Shown piece after piece: positions 1 to 8,000 of a stretch of 64,000 nucleotides of DNA; position 1 is the stretch's first letter, and the number at the start of each line of letters is the position of its first letter. The notes under the pieces were generated by a model that saw nothing but the letters and a program-made list of their open reading frames with translations, did no database searches and was not told the origin of the DNA. The position numbers were made by a program, and so were the translations under genes. Source of the stretch: Blastococcus aggregatus (GTDB taxonomy: Bacteria > Actinomycetota > Actinomycetes > Mycobacteriales > Geodermatophilaceae); contig NZ_OBQI01000003.1 of assembly GCF_900221005.1 (NCBI RefSeq), positions 124,001 to 188,000 of the forward strand. The letters run 5' to 3'.

Positions 1-502
1 CGCCGTCGCGCACCTCCCAGGTGAGGTTGAGGTCCTCGAGCACCTCGACGATCCGCACGCCCTGCGCGGCGTGGTGCCAGCCGCCGGGGACGTAGGGGTC
101 GAACGCGTCCTCGCCGATGTGCCCGAACGGTGAGTGCCCGACGTCGTGGGCCAGCGCGATCGCCTCGGCGAGGGTCTCGTTGAGCCCCAGCGCGCGGGCC
201 AGTGACCGGGCGACCTGGGTGACCTGCAGGGTGTGGGTGAGCCGGGTGACGAAGTGGTCGCCGTCCGGGTTGAGGAAGACCTGCGTCTTGTGCTTGAGCC
301 GGCGGAAGGCCTTGGCGTGCAGGATCCGGTCCCGGTCACGCTCGAACGCCGTCCGCAGCGGGTCCTCCGCCTCCGGGCGTGCCCGGCCCCGGGTGGCGGC
401 CGCCCGGCAGGCGGCCGGGGCGAGCTGCTCCTCGGCGCGCTCCCGCGCGGCCCGGTCGGTGAACCGGAACGGGGCGGCGTGGTCGCGGGGCCCGGCCGTC
501 AT
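1..502 (-). CDS. Deoxyguanosinetriphosphate triphosphohydrolase-like protein (HD superfamily), 3' part missing
   Basis: N-terminal part of a dGTPase-like HD hydrolase that would cleave dNTPs to nucleoside and triphosphate. The reading frame starts at the ATG ending at 502 and runs off the left edge without a stop. Visible motifs are [11 protein letters not shown], the first metal-site segment RLTHTLQV and the HD segment [13 protein letters not shown], followed by GGWHHAAQG, the usual order in this family. The start overlaps the mshC stop codon (TGATG), so the two genes are translationally coupled. It could be called dgt, but the substrate cannot be told from half a protein. Confidence 0.85.
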   Translation of the reverse strand, partial: MTAGPRDHAAPFRFTDRAARERAEEQLAPAACRAAATRGRARPEAEDPLRTAFERDRDRILHAKAFRRLKHKTQVFLNPDGDHFVTRLTHTLQVTQVARSLARALGLNETLAEAIALAHDVGHSPFGHIGEDAFDPYVPGGWHHAAQGVRIVEVLEDLNLTWEVRDG

Positions 503-1794
503 CAGCCGTCCTGCAACGCGGGCGCCTCGGCGCACGAGTCCAGCGCCACGCCGAGCAGCGCGTCGACGGCGTCGCAGACGATCGCCGGCGCCTGCTCCTC
601 CTGCTCGCCGGTCCCCGCGATGGTCGCCGCCGCCCAGGCGTCGACGACCGCGATCGCGCCCGGGCTGTCGAGGTCGTCGGCGAGCCGGTCGCGCAGGCCG
701 TGCAGCACCGGGCCCGCCGGGGCGCCGGTGTCCTGGGCGACGGCGCGCCGCCAGGTGCCCAGCCGCTCCTGCGCCTCGCGGAGCAGCGCCGGCGTCCAGG
801 CCCGGTCGGTGCGGTAGTGCCCGGACAGCAGCGCCAGCCGGATGGCCATGGGGTCGACACCCTCACCGCGCAGCTTGGAGACGAAGACCAGGTTGCCGCG
901 GCTCTTGCTCATCTTCTCGCCGTCGAGCCCGATCATCGCGGCGTGCACGTAGGCGCGGGCGAAGGGCCCCTTCTCCCCCGATGCCGCCGCCGTCAGCGCC
1001 TCGGCGTGCACGGCGGAGTACTCGTGGTGCGGGAAGATCAGGTCGCTGCCACCGCCCTGGACGTCGAAGCCCATGCCGATGGTGTCCAGGGCGATCGCGG
1101 CGCACTCGATGTGCCAGCCGGGGCGGCCGGCGGTGCCGCGCGGGCCGGGCCACGACGGCTCGCCGGGGCGCGCGCCGCGCCAGAGCACCGGGTCCAGCGG
1201 CTGCCGCTTCCCGGCGCGGTCGGGGTCACCGCCGCGCTCGGCGAAGAAGCGCAGCATGGTCGCCTCGTCGTAGCGGGACTCGCTGCCGAAGCCGGGCGCC
1301 TGGGAGATGTCGTGGTAGACGTCGCCGGTGCCGTCGTCGAGCACGTAGGCCAGGCCCTCGTCGAGCAGGGTCTCGATGTGGGCCACGACCCGCGGGATGG
1401 ACTCGACCGCGCCCACGTAGTCCTCCGGCGGCAGCACGCGCAGCGCCGTCATGTCCTCCCGGAACAGCGCCGTCTCCCGCATGGCGAGGACGACCCAGTC
1501 CTCGCCGTCCCGGTCGGCGCGCTCGAGCAGGGGGTCGTCGATGTCGGTGACGTTCTGGACGTAGTGCACCGCGTGGCCGGCGTCCCGCCACACCCGGTTG
1601 ACCAGGTCGAACGCCAGGTAGGTGGCCGCGTGGCCGAGGTGCGTGGCGTCGTAGGGCGTGATGCCGCAGACGTACATGCGCGCCGTGCGGTCCGGCGTCG
1701 TGGGCACCACCTCGCCGCGCGCGGTGTCGTGGACCTTGAGCACGGAACCCGTCCCGGGAAGGGTCGGCAGGAGCGGAGCGGGCCAGGAGAGCAC
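502..1794 (-). CDS. mshC: L-cysteine:1D-myo-inositol 2-amino-2-deoxy-alpha-D-glucopyranoside ligase (MshC)
   Basis: ATP-dependent ligase that joins cysteine to GlcN-inositol, the third step of mycothiol synthesis. The 430-residue protein is a paralogue of cysteinyl-tRNA synthetase. It has the HIGH-type motif THLGHA at about residues 51-56, a zinc-ligand Cys43 in [12 protein letters not shown], the WHIECAAIA and FPHHEYS segments of the cysteine pocket, and KMSKSRGN near residue 297. It lacks the tRNA-binding C-terminal domain of true CysRS, which separates MshC from CysS. It is divergent from a mycothiol-dependent isomerase-like gene across a gap of about 75 bases and is coupled to the dGTPase-like gene downstream. 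Confidence 0.95.
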   Translation of the reverse strand: MLSWPAPLLPTLPGTGSVLKVHDTARGEVVPTTPDRTARMYVCGITPYDATHLGHAATYLAFDLVNRVWRDAGHAVHYVQNVTDIDDPLLERADRDGEDWVVLAMRETALFREDMTALRVLPPEDYVGAVESIPRVVAHIETLLDEGLAYVLDDGTGDVYHDISQAPGFGSESRYDEATMLRFFAERGGDPDRAGKRQPLDPVLWRGARPGEPSWPGPRGTAGRPGWHIECAAIALDTIGMGFDVQGGGSDLIFPHHEYSAVHAEALTAAASGEKGPFARAYVHAAMIGLDGEKMSKSRGNLVFVSKLRGEGVDPMAIRLALLSGHYRTDRAWTPALLREAQERLGTWRRAVAQDTGAPAGPVLHGLRDRLADDLDSPGAIAVVDAWAAATIAGTGEQEEQAPAIVCDAVDALLGVALDSCAEAPALQDG

Positions 1795-1869
1795 GACCCG
1801 AGCCTAGATTGCGGGTGCGACGACTCCGGGCCGCCCGTCCGGCGCGGTCACCCGACGGGGAGGGACGCC

Positions 1870-2586
1870 ATGGAGCTCGACCACTACCTCCCGGCGCTGC
1901 GCCGGACGGACGCCCGCTTCGCCGACGCCGCGGCGGCCGCCGTCCTGGACCACGGCTGGGCAGCCCGCGTGCCGGGCTGCCCCGGATGGTCCCTGGCGGA
2001 CCTGGTCTGGCACCTGGCCGAGGTGCAGCGCTTCTGGACCTGGGTGGTGCGGACCCGCGCCCAGAGCCCCGAGGGCTACGTCGAGCCGGTCCGGCATCCC
2101 GACGACGAGCTGCTCGCGTACGGCGCGGCCCGCAGCGCGGAGCTGGAGGCGGCGCTGGCCGCGGCCGACCCCCGCGAGCACGTGTGGACCTGGGCGCGCC
2201 GGCAGGACGTCGGCTTCGTGCTTCGCCGGCAGCTGCAGGAGGCCACGGTGCACACCGTCGACGTGGAGCAGGTGCTGGGCGACGTCCGCCCGGTCCCGGC
2301 CGACGTCGGCCTCGACGGGCTGGACGAGTGGCTCGAGGTCATGGTCCCGGGCGCGCTGCCCGACGGGCCGCCCGCGGACGCGCACCCCGTCGTCCTCCAC
2401 GCCGTCGACGTCGACGCCGAGCGCACCCTCTTCCCCGGCTCGCGGCCCTTCCCGATCGCGGCGTTGACCGGCACCGCGGGCGACCTGCTGCTCGCGGTCT
2501 GGCGGCGGGTGCCGCTGGAGGTGCTCACCGTCGACGGCGACGGCCTCCAGGCCGCCGCGATGATCGGCCTGGTCGACCTCGACTAG
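1870..2586 (+). CDS. Maleylpyruvate isomerase family mycothiol-dependent enzyme (DinB-like)
   Basis: 238-residue protein of the mycothiol-dependent DinB/MDMPI family. The N-terminal helical bundle contains VPGCPGWSLADLVWHLAEVQRFW, where the histidine is the usual metal ligand. QEATVHTVDVEQ follows in the middle as the second ligand segment, and a C-terminal domain ends in LEVLTVDGDG. Members use mycothiol as a cofactor in isomerisation or detoxification; the real substrate is unknown. The start ATG at 1870 is set by GGGGAGG a few bases upstream. Its divergent neighbour mshC makes the cofactor. An open frame extends upstream of 1870, but that part is antisense to mshC and is not taken as coding. 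Confidence 0.85.
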   Translation: MELDHYLPALRRTDARFADAAAAAVLDHGWAARVPGCPGWSLADLVWHLAEVQRFWTWVVRTRAQSPEGYVEPVRHPDDELLAYGAARSAELEAALAAADPREHVWTWARRQDVGFVLRRQLQEATVHTVDVEQVLGDVRPVPADVGLDGLDEWLEVMVPGALPDGPPADAHPVVLHAVDVDAERTLFPGSRPFPIAALTGTAGDLLLAVWRRVPLEVLTVDGDGLQAAAMIGLVDLD

Positions 2587-2618
2587 GTCGTCGGTCCCGG
2601 TGTCCCGCCGCCCGGGCG

Positions 2619-2652
2619 ACCGTTCAGCCGCGTCACGGTGCGGCTGAACGGT
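2619..2652. terminator. Bidirectional hairpin terminator
   Basis: A 13-bp perfect inverted repeat (2619-2631 with 2640-2652) closes an 8-base loop. It lies between the convergent isomerase-like and VOC genes and could serve both. Confidence 0.75.
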
Positions 2653-2683
2653 GGATGGCGCGGCTGCACCCAGCCGGCGGACC

Positions 2684-3070
2684 TCAGGGCCAGGTCACCG
2701 CGTGGCGCTCGAACTCCTCGCCGGTCTGGATCCCGACGACGCAGAAGACCATCCCCGCCGGGTCCTTCATCTGCCAGAAGCTGCCCATGTCCCGGTGCCG
2801 GGTGGCGCCCAGCGCCTCCAGCCGGGCCACCTCGGCCGGGATGTCGTCGGTCTCGATGTCGACGTGCCAGCGCGGCGGCGTCCCCTCCCCCGTCCGCTGG
2901 ATCTCGACGTGCCAGCCGTCCGCGAACGAGCCGAGCGAGGCCCAGGCGGCATCGTCCGGGTCGGGCGCGGACGGGCGCCCGGTGGCCCCCGCCCAGAACG
3001 CGGAGCCGGCGGCGTGGTGCTCCGGGGGCAGGTCGAGCAGCAGGATCGACAGGCGGCTGCGGTGCGGCAC
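2684..3070 (-). CDS. VOC family protein (glyoxalase/bleomycin-resistance fold)
   Basis: 128-residue single-domain VOC protein. It opens with a beta strand LSILLLDLP, contains WHVDIETDDIPAEVARLEALGA with a family histidine, and closes with MGSFWQMKDPAGMVFCVVG, the typical 'DPxGN' end strand. Such proteins are metal-dependent lyases, isomerases or binding proteins; nothing here identifies the substrate. The GTG at 3070 is chosen because GGAGGG lies just upstream and the domain fits it exactly. The same frame stays open further upstream, but there it is a shadow of the thioesterase gene. Confidence 0.8.
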   Translation of the reverse strand: MPHRSRLSILLLDLPPEHHAAGSAFWAGATGRPSAPDPDDAAWASLGSFADGWHVEIQRTGEGTPPRWHVDIETDDIPAEVARLEALGATRHRDMGSFWQMKDPAGMVFCVVGIQTGEEFERHAVTWP

Positions 3071-3084
3071 GGGAGCCCCCTCCC

Positions 3085-3918
3085 TCAGGCGGGCAGGCGC
3101 CGGTAGAGGCACTGGCCGCCACCGGAGGCGTGCAGCTTCCCGCTGGGCGACCACACGTTCGCCCGCCAGCCGAACATCCCTCGGGTGGAGACCGGGGCCG
3201 AGCCGTCGCAGAGCAGCCACGGCTCCTCGGTCGCGGGGCGGTGGAAGGCGACGTTCAGGTCCAGCGTGGGGGCGGTGAACGCCGGCCGCTGCCAGGCGTG
3301 CGGGCGGACCGCCGCCGGCCAGCTCGGCAGGTCGACCAGGATCAGCGAGCGGGTGGCGTCCACCCACGGGTCGGCGAAGGTCGCCGTCGTGTGGAACCGG
3401 AGCCACTGCTGCCACACGGCGGGGCGCGGGCCGTCCGGCCGCCCGAGACCCTCGGCGTCGACGGGTCGGCTCTCGATGTTGTTCCAGAACGGGATCACCG
3501 TCGAGGAGCCCTCCCGGCGGCCGAGCGCGTCCAGCGACGGCAGCTCGTCGGGCCCGGGGACGGCGGGCGGCACGGACTCGTCGTGCTCGAGGCCCTCGAC
3601 GCCGGCGACCGCCCACACCATCGCGTTCAGGATCGGCTTCCCGCCCTGGGTGATCGAGACGGTCGAGGAGCCCGCCGTGCGGCCGGGCTTGGCACTGCGC
3701 ACCTCGATGTCGATCGGCTCCGGGCGGGCCACGCCGAGGTAGTGGCAGGAGAACGCGGCCGGCTCGTGGTCCGGGACGGTGGCGCCCACGGCCCGGAGGG
3801 CGAAGGAGGCGATGTAGCCCCCCATCGGCCCCCAGATGTTCCACTCCGGCGACGGGATCGCCGTGAAGCGCCCCTCGTCGACCTGCTCCACCTGCGTGTC
3901 CGTGCCGAGATCACCCAC
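3085..3918 (-). CDS. TesB-like acyl-CoA thioesterase
   Basis: 277-residue double hot-dog thioesterase. The N-terminal hot-dog has WNIWGPMGGYIASFALRAV, the pattern around the first helix of TesB-like enzymes, then SCHYLGVARPEPIDIEV and SSTVSITQGGKPILNAM. The C-terminal half has the second hot-dog, with TLDLNVAFHRPATEEPWLL and a final GGGQCLYRR strand. It would hydrolyse fatty acyl-CoA in the cytoplasm. The gene is 14 bases upstream of the VOC gene and 12 bases downstream of the SCO1664-like gene, so it is probably in the leftward uppP transcript. Confidence 0.85.
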   Translation of the reverse strand: MGDLGTDTQVEQVDEGRFTAIPSPEWNIWGPMGGYIASFALRAVGATVPDHEPAAFSCHYLGVARPEPIDIEVRSAKPGRTAGSSTVSITQGGKPILNAMVWAVAGVEGLEHDESVPPAVPGPDELPSLDALGRREGSSTVIPFWNNIESRPVDAEGLGRPDGPRPAVWQQWLRFHTTATFADPWVDATRSLILVDLPSWPAAVRPHAWQRPAFTAPTLDLNVAFHRPATEEPWLLCDGSAPVSTRGMFGWRANVWSPSGKLHASGGGQCLYRRLPA

Positions 3919-3930
3919 CCCGACACTGTC

Positions 3931-4680
3931 TCAGAAGGGCGGCCAGGGCAGCGCAGGCCAGTCGCCGCTGGGCTCCGGGTGCAGCTTCGTGCGCAGCAGG
4001 TCGGCGACCCGCTGCTGGGTGCGGCGCACCTCGCGGCGGGTCAGGTGCTCGTGCAGCTCCTCGCCCAGGGCGCCGCGCAGGTCCTCGGCCAGCCGCTCCA
4101 GCACCTCGAGCGAGGCGAGCGGGAGGGGCCGGCCGGCCCAGCGCCACAGCAGGGTGCGCAGCTTGGGCTCGACGGAGAAGCAGATGCCGTGGTCGACGCC
4201 GTACGCGTGGCCGTCGGGCATCGGGATGATGTGGCCGCCCTTGCGGTCGGCGTTGTTCACCACCGCGTCGAAGACCGCCATGCGGCGCAGCGCGGGGTCG
4301 TCGCGGCGCACGTACTCGGCGAGGTCGATCTCCTCGTCGCCGTCGATCCAGAGCTGCACCATGCCGGGGCCGAACGGGCCGTCGCGCAGCACCGTCGGCG
4401 GCACGACCCGCCAGCCGGTGGCCTCCGACACGAGGAACGAGGCGATCTCCCGGCCGGCGAGCGTCCCGTCGGGGAAGTCCCAGAGCGGCCGCTCCCCCGC
4501 GACCGGCTTGTAGACGCACTCGCCGCCGACGTCGCCGGACCGGATGCTGCCCACCAGGGTCACGTTCGAGGCGTCGAGCATCCGGCCCTCGAGGTCGATC
4601 TCGCCGGTGCGCAGCAGGTGCAGCGCCTCGGCGTCGTCGGCGGGCGGCCGGGTGACCGGCTCGGCGGGTTGCTCGCTCAT
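3931..4680 (-). CDS. SCO1664 family protein (phosphatidylinositol 3/4-kinase-like fold)
   Basis: 249-residue actinobacterial conserved protein related to the PI3/4-kinase fold. Visible kinase-like pieces are SGDVGGECVYKPVAGERPLWDFP (nucleotide-binding lysine region), FDAVVNNADRKGGHI (catalytic loop 'NADRKxxH') and GHAYGVDHGICFS (metal-binding DHG). Its biological role is not established. It belongs to the conserved group that includes DUF3090, the phosphomutase and mshC. The ATG at 4680 is preferred to an in-frame ATG at 4758, because the latter would overlap DUF3090 by more than 60 bases. Confidence 0.85.
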   Translation of the reverse strand: MSEQPAEPVTRPPADDAEALHLLRTGEIDLEGRMLDASNVTLVGSIRSGDVGGECVYKPVAGERPLWDFPDGTLAGREIASFLVSEATGWRVVPPTVLRDGPFGPGMVQLWIDGDEEIDLAEYVRRDDPALRRMAVFDAVVNNADRKGGHIIPMPDGHAYGVDHGICFSVEPKLRTLLWRWAGRPLPLASLEVLERLAEDLRGALGEELHEHLTRREVRRTQQRVADLLRTKLHPEPSGDWPALPWPPF

Positions 4681-4694
4681 CGGCTCACCGCCGG

Positions 4695-5246
4695 TCAGCG
4701 GCGGTAACCGTTCTGCCTCGGGCAGACGTGGCCGGTGGCGTCCAGCGGCAGCGAGCACAGCGGGCAGGACGGCCGCCCGGCGGAGATCACCCGGCGGGCG
4801 CGCGCGATGAACGCGCGGGCCGCCATCGGGGTGATCGTCACCCGGAGCGCGTCCGGGCCCTCGTCGGCGTCGGAGAGGATCGCGTCCTCCTCGATCGGCT
4901 CCTCGCCCGCGGCCACCGCCTCGACGACGACGGCCTGCTCGGAGCCGTCCCAGGCCAGCCCCATGGCGGCGACGCGGAACTCCTCGTCGACGGGCGGGGT
5001 GAGCGGATCGAGGTCGTCGACGTCGGCGTCGGGCGGGATGACCGCGTCGGCGCGGCCGGCGACCTCGTCGAGCAGCTCGGCCATGCGGTCGGCCAGCACC
5101 TGGACCTGGTTCTTCTCCAGGGCGACGCTGACCGTGCGGCCGGTGCCGTCGGACGCCTGGAGGTAGAACGTGCGGTCCCCTGGCTGGCCCACGGTGCCGG
5201 CGACGAAGCGGCTCGGACGGTCGAAGAGATGGACCTGACGGGGCAC
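4695..5246 (-). CDS. DUF3090 family protein
   Basis: 183-residue actinobacterial protein of unknown function, matching the DUF3090 pattern. It starts with VHLFDRPSRFVAGTVGQPGDRTFYLQ, continues with SVALEKNQVQVLADR and GLAWDGSEQAVVVEA, and ends with a zinc-finger-like tail CPLCSLPLDATGHVCPRQNG holding three cysteines and one histidine. It is almost always found beside the histidine-phosphatase-type phosphomutase and the SCO1664-like gene, as here (14-base gap downstream), which suggests a shared but unknown task. Confidence 0.9.
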   Translation of the reverse strand: MPRQVHLFDRPSRFVAGTVGQPGDRTFYLQASDGTGRTVSVALEKNQVQVLADRMAELLDEVAGRADAVIPPDADVDDLDPLTPPVDEEFRVAAMGLAWDGSEQAVVVEAVAAGEEPIEEDAILSDADEGPDALRVTITPMAARAFIARARRVISAGRPSCPLCSLPLDATGHVCPRQNGYRR

Positions 5247-5296
5247 GCGCCCAGGTTACGCGGGCGGAGCCGGGGCTCGCCGTCGGCGCGGGGAGG

Positions 5297-5995
5297 TCAG
5301 GAGGGTGCGCCGGCTCCGCCGCCGACGACGGCGTCCGAGGACGCCTTCCGGCGGCCGCGCTTCCTCGGCGCCGGGATCAGCGCCGAGACGTCGCCGCCGG
5401 TGTCGTTGATGCGCGCGACGAAGGGTCGCGTCTCGGTGTAGGTGACCACCGAGATCGACGCCGGATCGACGACGATCCGCTGGAACTGGTCCAGGTGCAG
5501 GCCCAGCGCGTCGGCCAGCACCGCCTTGATGACGTCACCGTGGCTGCAGGCCAGCCAGACGGCGTCGGGGCCCAGCTCGGCGTTGACCGCACGGACGGCG
5601 GCGACGGCGCGGGCCTGGGTCTGGGCCAGGCCCTCCCCCTCGTCGCCGGGGAAGACGGCGGCCGACGGGTGCTGCTGCACGACCTTCCAGAGCGGCTCCT
5701 TGACCAGCTCCTTGATCGCCCGGCCGGTCCAGTCGCCGTAGCGGGCCTCGCCGAGCCGGTCGTCGGTGCGCAGCTCCAGGTCGCGGCCGGCGGTGACCGC
5801 CGACGCCGTCTGCACGCAGCGCTCCAGCGGACTGCTGACGACAGCCGCGAGCGGCACCTTCGCCAGCCGCTCCCCCACCGCGGCGACCTGCGCCTGCCCC
5901 GCCTCGTCGAGCTGCACGCCGGGCGTCCAGCCGGCCAGGATGCCGCCGGCGTTGGCCGTGGTCCGCCCGTGCCGGAGCAGGATCACCGTGGTCAC
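5297..5995 (-). CDS. MSMEG_4193 family putative phosphomutase (histidine phosphatase superfamily)
   Basis: 232-residue histidine phosphatase. The catalytic signature LLRHGRTTANAGGILAG stands at the N terminus, SSPLERCVQTA supplies the second arginine, a glutamate region RLGEARYGDWTG follows, and the second histidine is in LACSHGDVIKAVLAD. The C terminus is basic (PAPRKRGRRK). It would act on a small phosphorylated substrate that is not known. It lies between uppP and DUF3090 in the same direction. Confidence 0.88.
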   Translation of the reverse strand: MTTVILLRHGRTTANAGGILAGWTPGVQLDEAGQAQVAAVGERLAKVPLAAVVSSPLERCVQTASAVTAGRDLELRTDDRLGEARYGDWTGRAIKELVKEPLWKVVQQHPSAAVFPGDEGEGLAQTQARAVAAVRAVNAELGPDAVWLACSHGDVIKAVLADALGLHLDQFQRIVVDPASISVVTYTETRPFVARINDTGGDVSALIPAPRKRGRRKASSDAVVGGGAGAPS

Positions 5996-6020
5996 GGGCG
6001 CGAGCCTACGGGCGCGACGC

Positions 6021-6875
6021 TCAGCGGACGGACGAGGCGACCGGCTCCGGGTCGAGCACGCCGCTGAACACCAGCACGAGCACCAGGACGCCCAGGGCGA
6101 TCCGGTAGACGACGAACGGCGTGAACGAACCGCGGTCGAGGTAGCGCAGCAGCCACGCGATGACGGTCAGCCCGACGCCGAACGCCAGCACCGTGGCGAG
6201 GATCGTCGGCCCCCAGGACACCCCGACCCCGGCGCCGTCGCCGCCGCTGAGCTCGTCGTAGGCCTGGTAGAAGCCCGAGGCGAGCACCGCGGGGATCGCC
6301 AGCAGGAACGAGTAGCGGGCGGCCGCGGCGCGCGAGTAGCCGAGGAACAGCCCGGCGGTGATCGTGCCGCCGGAGCGGGAGACGCCGGGGATCAGCGCCA
6401 TCGCCTGGGCGAACCCGAACCCGATGCCGTGGCCCACGGTGAGCTGGTCGAGCTGCCGCTGCTTGGCGCCCACCCGGTCGGCCCAGAACAGGATCAGCGA
6501 GAAGACGATCAGCGCCGTCGCCACGATGCGCAGGTCGCGGAACGTCGTCTCGATGTCGTCCTCGAACAGCAGGCCGAGGATCCCGATCGGCAGGCTGCCC
6601 ACGATGATCAGCCAGCCCATGCGGGCGTCGGGGTCGCCCTTCCGCCGGCCGCCGAGCGAGGCGAACCAGGCGGTGAGGATCCGCCAGATGTCGTGCCGGA
6701 AGTACAGCAGGACAGCGGCCTCGGTGCCGATCTGCGTGATCGCGGTGAAGGCCGCACCCGGGTCGTCCCAGCCGAACGCCTCCCCCACCACGCGCAGGTG
6801 CGCGCTGGAGGAGATCGGCAGGAACTCGGTCAGCCCCTGGACGAGCCCCAGGACGACGGCTTCGAACCAGCCCAT
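6021..6875 (-). CDS. uppP: Undecaprenyl-diphosphatase (UppP/BacA)
   Basis: 284-residue polytopic membrane enzyme that dephosphorylates undecaprenyl diphosphate, recycling the lipid carrier of peptidoglycan synthesis; overproduction gives bacitracin resistance. Both active-site motifs are present: [14 protein letters not shown] near residues 14-27 and [14 protein letters not shown] in the second half. About eight hydrophobic segments follow the family pattern. The start is the ATG at 6875 ([14 protein letters not shown]), the usual family N terminus; an open frame upstream is antisense to the aldo/keto reductase gene. It is probably the first gene of the leftward set. Confidence 0.95.
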   Translation of the reverse strand: MGWFEAVVLGLVQGLTEFLPISSSAHLRVVGEAFGWDDPGAAFTAITQIGTEAAVLLYFRHDIWRILTAWFASLGGRRKGDPDARMGWLIIVGSLPIGILGLLFEDDIETTFRDLRIVATALIVFSLILFWADRVGAKQRQLDQLTVGHGIGFGFAQAMALIPGVSRSGGTITAGLFLGYSRAAAARYSFLLAIPAVLASGFYQAYDELSGGDGAGVGVSWGPTILATVLAFGVGLTVIAWLLRYLDRGSFTPFVVYRIALGVLVLVLVFSGVLDPEPVASSVR

Positions 6876-7019
6876 CAGCGCGCGGGAGGGACGGTCGGCA
6901 GCAGGCAGTCGGGCACGACCGGTCACCCTAGGCGGCACCCTGCACCGCTCCGGCGCGCCGCTCCGAGGCTGTGGGTGGTCCCGCGTGCGGGGTGCGTCGC
7001 GCCGGTAGGTTTGCCGGTC

Positions 7020-8000
7020 GTGGAACAACGGGCGCTCGGGCGCAGCGGTCTGGTCGTCAGCCGCCTGGCGCTGGGCACGATGACCTGGGGCCGGGACACC
7101 GACGAGGACGAGGCCGCGATGCAGCTCACGGCCTTCGTCGACGCCGGCGGCACGCTGATCGACACCGCCGACGTGTACTGCGACGGCGAGAGCGAGCGGA
7201 TCCTCGGGCATCTGCTGACCGACGTCGTCCCGCGCGACAGCGTGCTCGTCGCCACCAAGGCCGCCGGCCGCACCGCTCCCGGCCCGATGGGCCGCGGCGC
7301 CTCGCGCGGCCACCTGCTCGCCGCGCTGGACGCCTCCCTGCAGCGGCTCGGGCTCGACCACGTCGACCTGTGGCAGGTGCACGCCTGGGACGACGCGACG
7401 CCGCTGGAGGAGACGCTGGCCGCCTGCGACCTCGCCGTCTCCTCCGGGCGGGCCCGCTACATCGGCATCAGCAACTTCTCCGGCTGGCAGACCGCGCAGG
7501 CCGCCACCTGGCAGCGCGCCTGGCCCGGCCGCACCCCGATCGTGAGCACCCAGGTCGAGTACTCGCTGCTGCAGCGCGGCGTCGAGCGCGAGGTCGTGCC
7601 CGCCGCGGAGGCGCTCGGGCTCGGCGTGCTGGCCTGGTCACCGCTGGGCCGGGGGCTGCTCACCGGCAAGTACCGGCACAGCACGCCGTCGGAGTCCCGG
7701 GGCGCCTCGCAGCAGTGGCAGGCGTTCATCGACGGGCTCCGCTCGCCCAAGTCCGACCGGATCGTCGAGGCGGTGATCACCGCCGCCGAGGGCCTGGGCA
7801 CCAGCCCGCTGGGCGTGGCGCTGGCCTGGGTCCGCGACCGCCCCGGCGTCGTCGCCCCCGTCGTCGGCGCCCGGACGGCGCAGCAGCTGCAGGCCTCGCT
7901 CGACGCCGACGGCGTCCGGCTGCCGGCCGCGATCCGCACCGCGCTCGAGGACGTCTCCGCAGCACCCGCCGGCTATCCCGAGCGCCGGGCGGACCGGTGA
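7020..8000 (+). CDS. Aldo/keto reductase
   Basis: 326-residue NADPH-dependent TIM-barrel oxidoreductase. The four catalytic positions are visible: Asp and Tyr in [12 protein letters not shown], Lys in VLVATKAAG and His in LWQVHAWDD. The cofactor end has [10 protein letters not shown]. The substrate is unknown; the pattern fits the general actinobacterial type near the K+ channel beta-subunit/YhdN group. The GTG at 7020 begins [21 protein letters not shown], the normal family start. The stop overlaps the GTG of the helicase (GTGA), so the two are co-transcribed. It is divergent from uppP. Confidence 0.9.
   Translation: MEQRALGRSGLVVSRLALGTMTWGRDTDEDEAAMQLTAFVDAGGTLIDTADVYCDGESERILGHLLTDVVPRDSVLVATKAAGRTAPGPMGRGASRGHLLAALDASLQRLGLDHVDLWQVHAWDDATPLEETLAACDLAVSSGRARYIGISNFSGWQTAQAATWQRAWPGRTPIVSTQVEYSLLQRGVEREVVPAAEALGLGVLAWSPLGRGLLTGKYRHSTPSESRGASQQWQAFIDGLRSPKSDRIVEAVITAAEGLGTSPLGVALAWVRDRPGVVAPVVGARTAQQLQASLDADGVRLPAAIRTALEDVSAAPAGYPERRADR

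Noticed and set aside
700-1869. Upstream in-frame extension of the isomerase-like gene
   Set aside because: It is antisense to mshC, and the domain begins at 1870 with a good ribosome site.
4681-4758. Longer N terminus for the SCO1664-like protein
   Set aside because: It would overlap the DUF3090 gene heavily and adds sequence not typical of the family.
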